DNA from: Thermoplasmatota archaeon
GTDB lineage: Archaea > Thermoplasmatota > Thermoplasmata > RBG-16-68-12 > JAGMCJ01
Length of the DNA: 5,515 bases
Assembly (NCBI GenBank): GCA_022848825.1
Contig: JAJISH010000234.1
Span: 1-5,515 of the forward strand
Direction of reading: 5' to 3'
The position numbers and the translations under genes are program-made. The notes under the pieces are model-generated. The model was not told the DNA's origin. It worked only from the letters and a program-made list of their open reading frames with translations, and searched no databases. Positions 4,701-5,515 of the stretch are shown in pieces; position 1 is the first letter of the stretch, and each line of letters starts with the position of its first letter.

Positions 4701-5515
4701 CTACTGGACCTCCAGGTCGAAGACGAAGTGCGCCTCGGACGGGGAGAACGTCCTCACTCTTCTGGTCCCCGCCAGGCGAATGGACTTGCCCTCGTCTCTG
4801 GCGGTCGTGCCGAGGGTCTCGATCCTATCCTTCACATCCGTCTCCTCGAGGATCTCGTAGTAGTGCACGAACCCCTTCTCGACCGCCCTGACCGCCGGTG
4901 CGAAGTAATCCATCGAGGAGTGTGGCAGGTCGATGATCACCCTGCTCGCGCCCTCTATCCTCTCCACGGCTGCCATCGAGTCGTCAAGGATCGCCCTCAC
5001 GTTCAGGACCTTGTTGCGGGCGATGTTCTTCTCCAGATATCGAATCGCATGCGGGTTCGAGTCGATCGCGTACACTTGGGCGGGCCTCGCGTGCTTCGCT
5101 ATCGTCAGGGCAAATGGTCCAACGCCGCTGAACATGTCCACGACGACCTCGTTCTCCTCCACCTGCTGGGCGATCCTCCAGGTCTCCGTCGATATCCTTG
5201 GGGAGAAGTAGCACTTCGAGAGGTCCACCTCCAGGCTCACTCCGTGCGCTCTGTGGACCGTCCTGAGCGACTCATCCCCGTAGATGACCCGCAACTTCCT
5301 GATCCTGAACTCCCCCTTGACGCCCTCGTCCAGCGCCACGGTTCTGACACCTCTATATGCCTCTGTCATGGCCCGCCCGATCTCGTCCGAGAACGGGACG
5401 AGCTCCTCAGCCAGCTTGATGACGATCACGCCACCAATCACGTCAAATGACGCTGGAAGAAGACGCTCCAACTCCTCAGGCACATCAACGAGCTCCCTGT
5501 AGGACCTCGGTCTCC
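4701..5515 (-). CDS. trm5: Trm5-like tRNA (guanine37-N1)-methyltransferase, 5' end beyond the window
   Basis: Trm5 uses S-adenosylmethionine to methylate N1 of G37 next to the tRNA anticodon, preventing frameshifts; in archaea m1G37 also starts wyosine synthesis. Numbering from the in-frame GTG at 5483, the visible part shows a Trm5-type middle domain (GEFRIRKL at 58-65, VHRAHG at 76-81, KCYFSPRISTE at 90-100) and a Rossmann methyltransferase domain with motif I VVDMFSGVGPF (114-124), the acidic residue D141 in YAIDSNPHA, motif IV DLPHSS (185-190), VHYYE (206-210) and a C-terminal strand region PSEAHFVFDLEV (248-259). FSPR and GVGPF favour Trm5 over the related aminocarboxypropyl transferase Taw2. 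Motif IV has Asp where the M. jannaschii Trm5 I recall has Asn (NLP). The frame stays open past GTG 5483 to the edge and reads YRELVDVPEELERLLP, as expected inside a longer protein, so GTG 5483 is probably not the start and any D1 domain is outside. It ends 21 nt from folP, tail to tail. Confidence 0.85.
   Translation of the reverse strand, partial: RPRSYRELVDVPEELERLLPASFDVIGGVIVIKLAEELVPFSDEIGRAMTEAYRGVRTVALDEGVKGEFRIRKLRVIYGDESLRTVHRAHGVSLEVDLSKCYFSPRISTETWRIAQQVEENEVVVDMFSGVGPFALTIAKHARPAQVYAIDSNPHAIRYLEKNIARNKVLNVRAILDDSMAAVERIEGASRVIIDLPHSSMDYFAPAVRAVEKGFVHYYEILEETDVKDRIETLGTTARDEGKSIRLAGTRRVRTFSPSEAHFVFDLEVQ

Noticed and set aside
4728..5450. 240-codon plus-strand open frame opposite trm5
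   Set aside because: It overlaps a clear methyltransferase in the opposite direction; its His/Arg/Val-rich composition is typical of antisense frames.
4701..5483. GTG 5483 as the true start of the trm5-like gene
   Set aside because: The frame stays open to the window edge with plausible protein sequence before it, and the visible part begins inside a domain, so the gene is more likely cut by the window.

Overview
The window looks like chromosomal DNA of an archaeon, most likely a euryarchaeal or Thermoplasmatota-type lineage; this taxonomic call is an inference. Supporting signs are a threonyl-tRNA synthetase with the archaeal D-aminoacyl-deacylase-like editing domain, a Trm5-type tRNA methyltransferase, an archaeal-style FtsZ preceded by a ribbon-helix-helix (RHH) gene, a TATA-like box about 27 nt before the thrS start codon (leaderless arrangement), and plain T-tracts as terminators. 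GC is moderately high (about 55-60% by eye). No insertion sequence, CRISPR array, tRNA or rRNA gene is visible.

Layout. Positions 1-50 hold a perfect 8-bp inverted repeat just upstream of a small gene for a tandem RHH protein (51-368, +). An 87-nt spacer follows, with a GNRA-capped hairpin and a Shine-Dalgarno (SD) site, and then ftsZ (best start 456, end 1505, +). A short intergenic stretch with two copies of a pyrimidine-rich repeat, each running into a T-tract, separates ftsZ from the convergent thrS (1570-3411, -). thrS and folP (3480-4679, +) are divergent across a 68-nt gap with a TATA-like element. folP converges, with a 21-nt gap, on a trm5-like gene (4701 to the right edge, -) whose 5' end lies outside the window.

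How the genes fit together. The RHH gene and ftsZ probably form a cell-division operon in which the RHH protein controls its own operon; this parallels the cdrS-ftsZ2 arrangement of haloarchaea. The other three genes are housekeeping: thrS charges and proofreads tRNA-Thr, folP makes the pteroate precursor of a folate-type cofactor, and trm5 methylates G37 of tRNA to hold the reading frame. I see no clearly new multi-gene system. The points most worth a second look are the regulatory structure of the RHH-ftsZ operon (inverted repeat, leader hairpin, duplicated terminator), the Asp-for-Asn change in motif IV of the Trm5-like protein, and the extra N-terminal domain of the dihydropteroate synthase.
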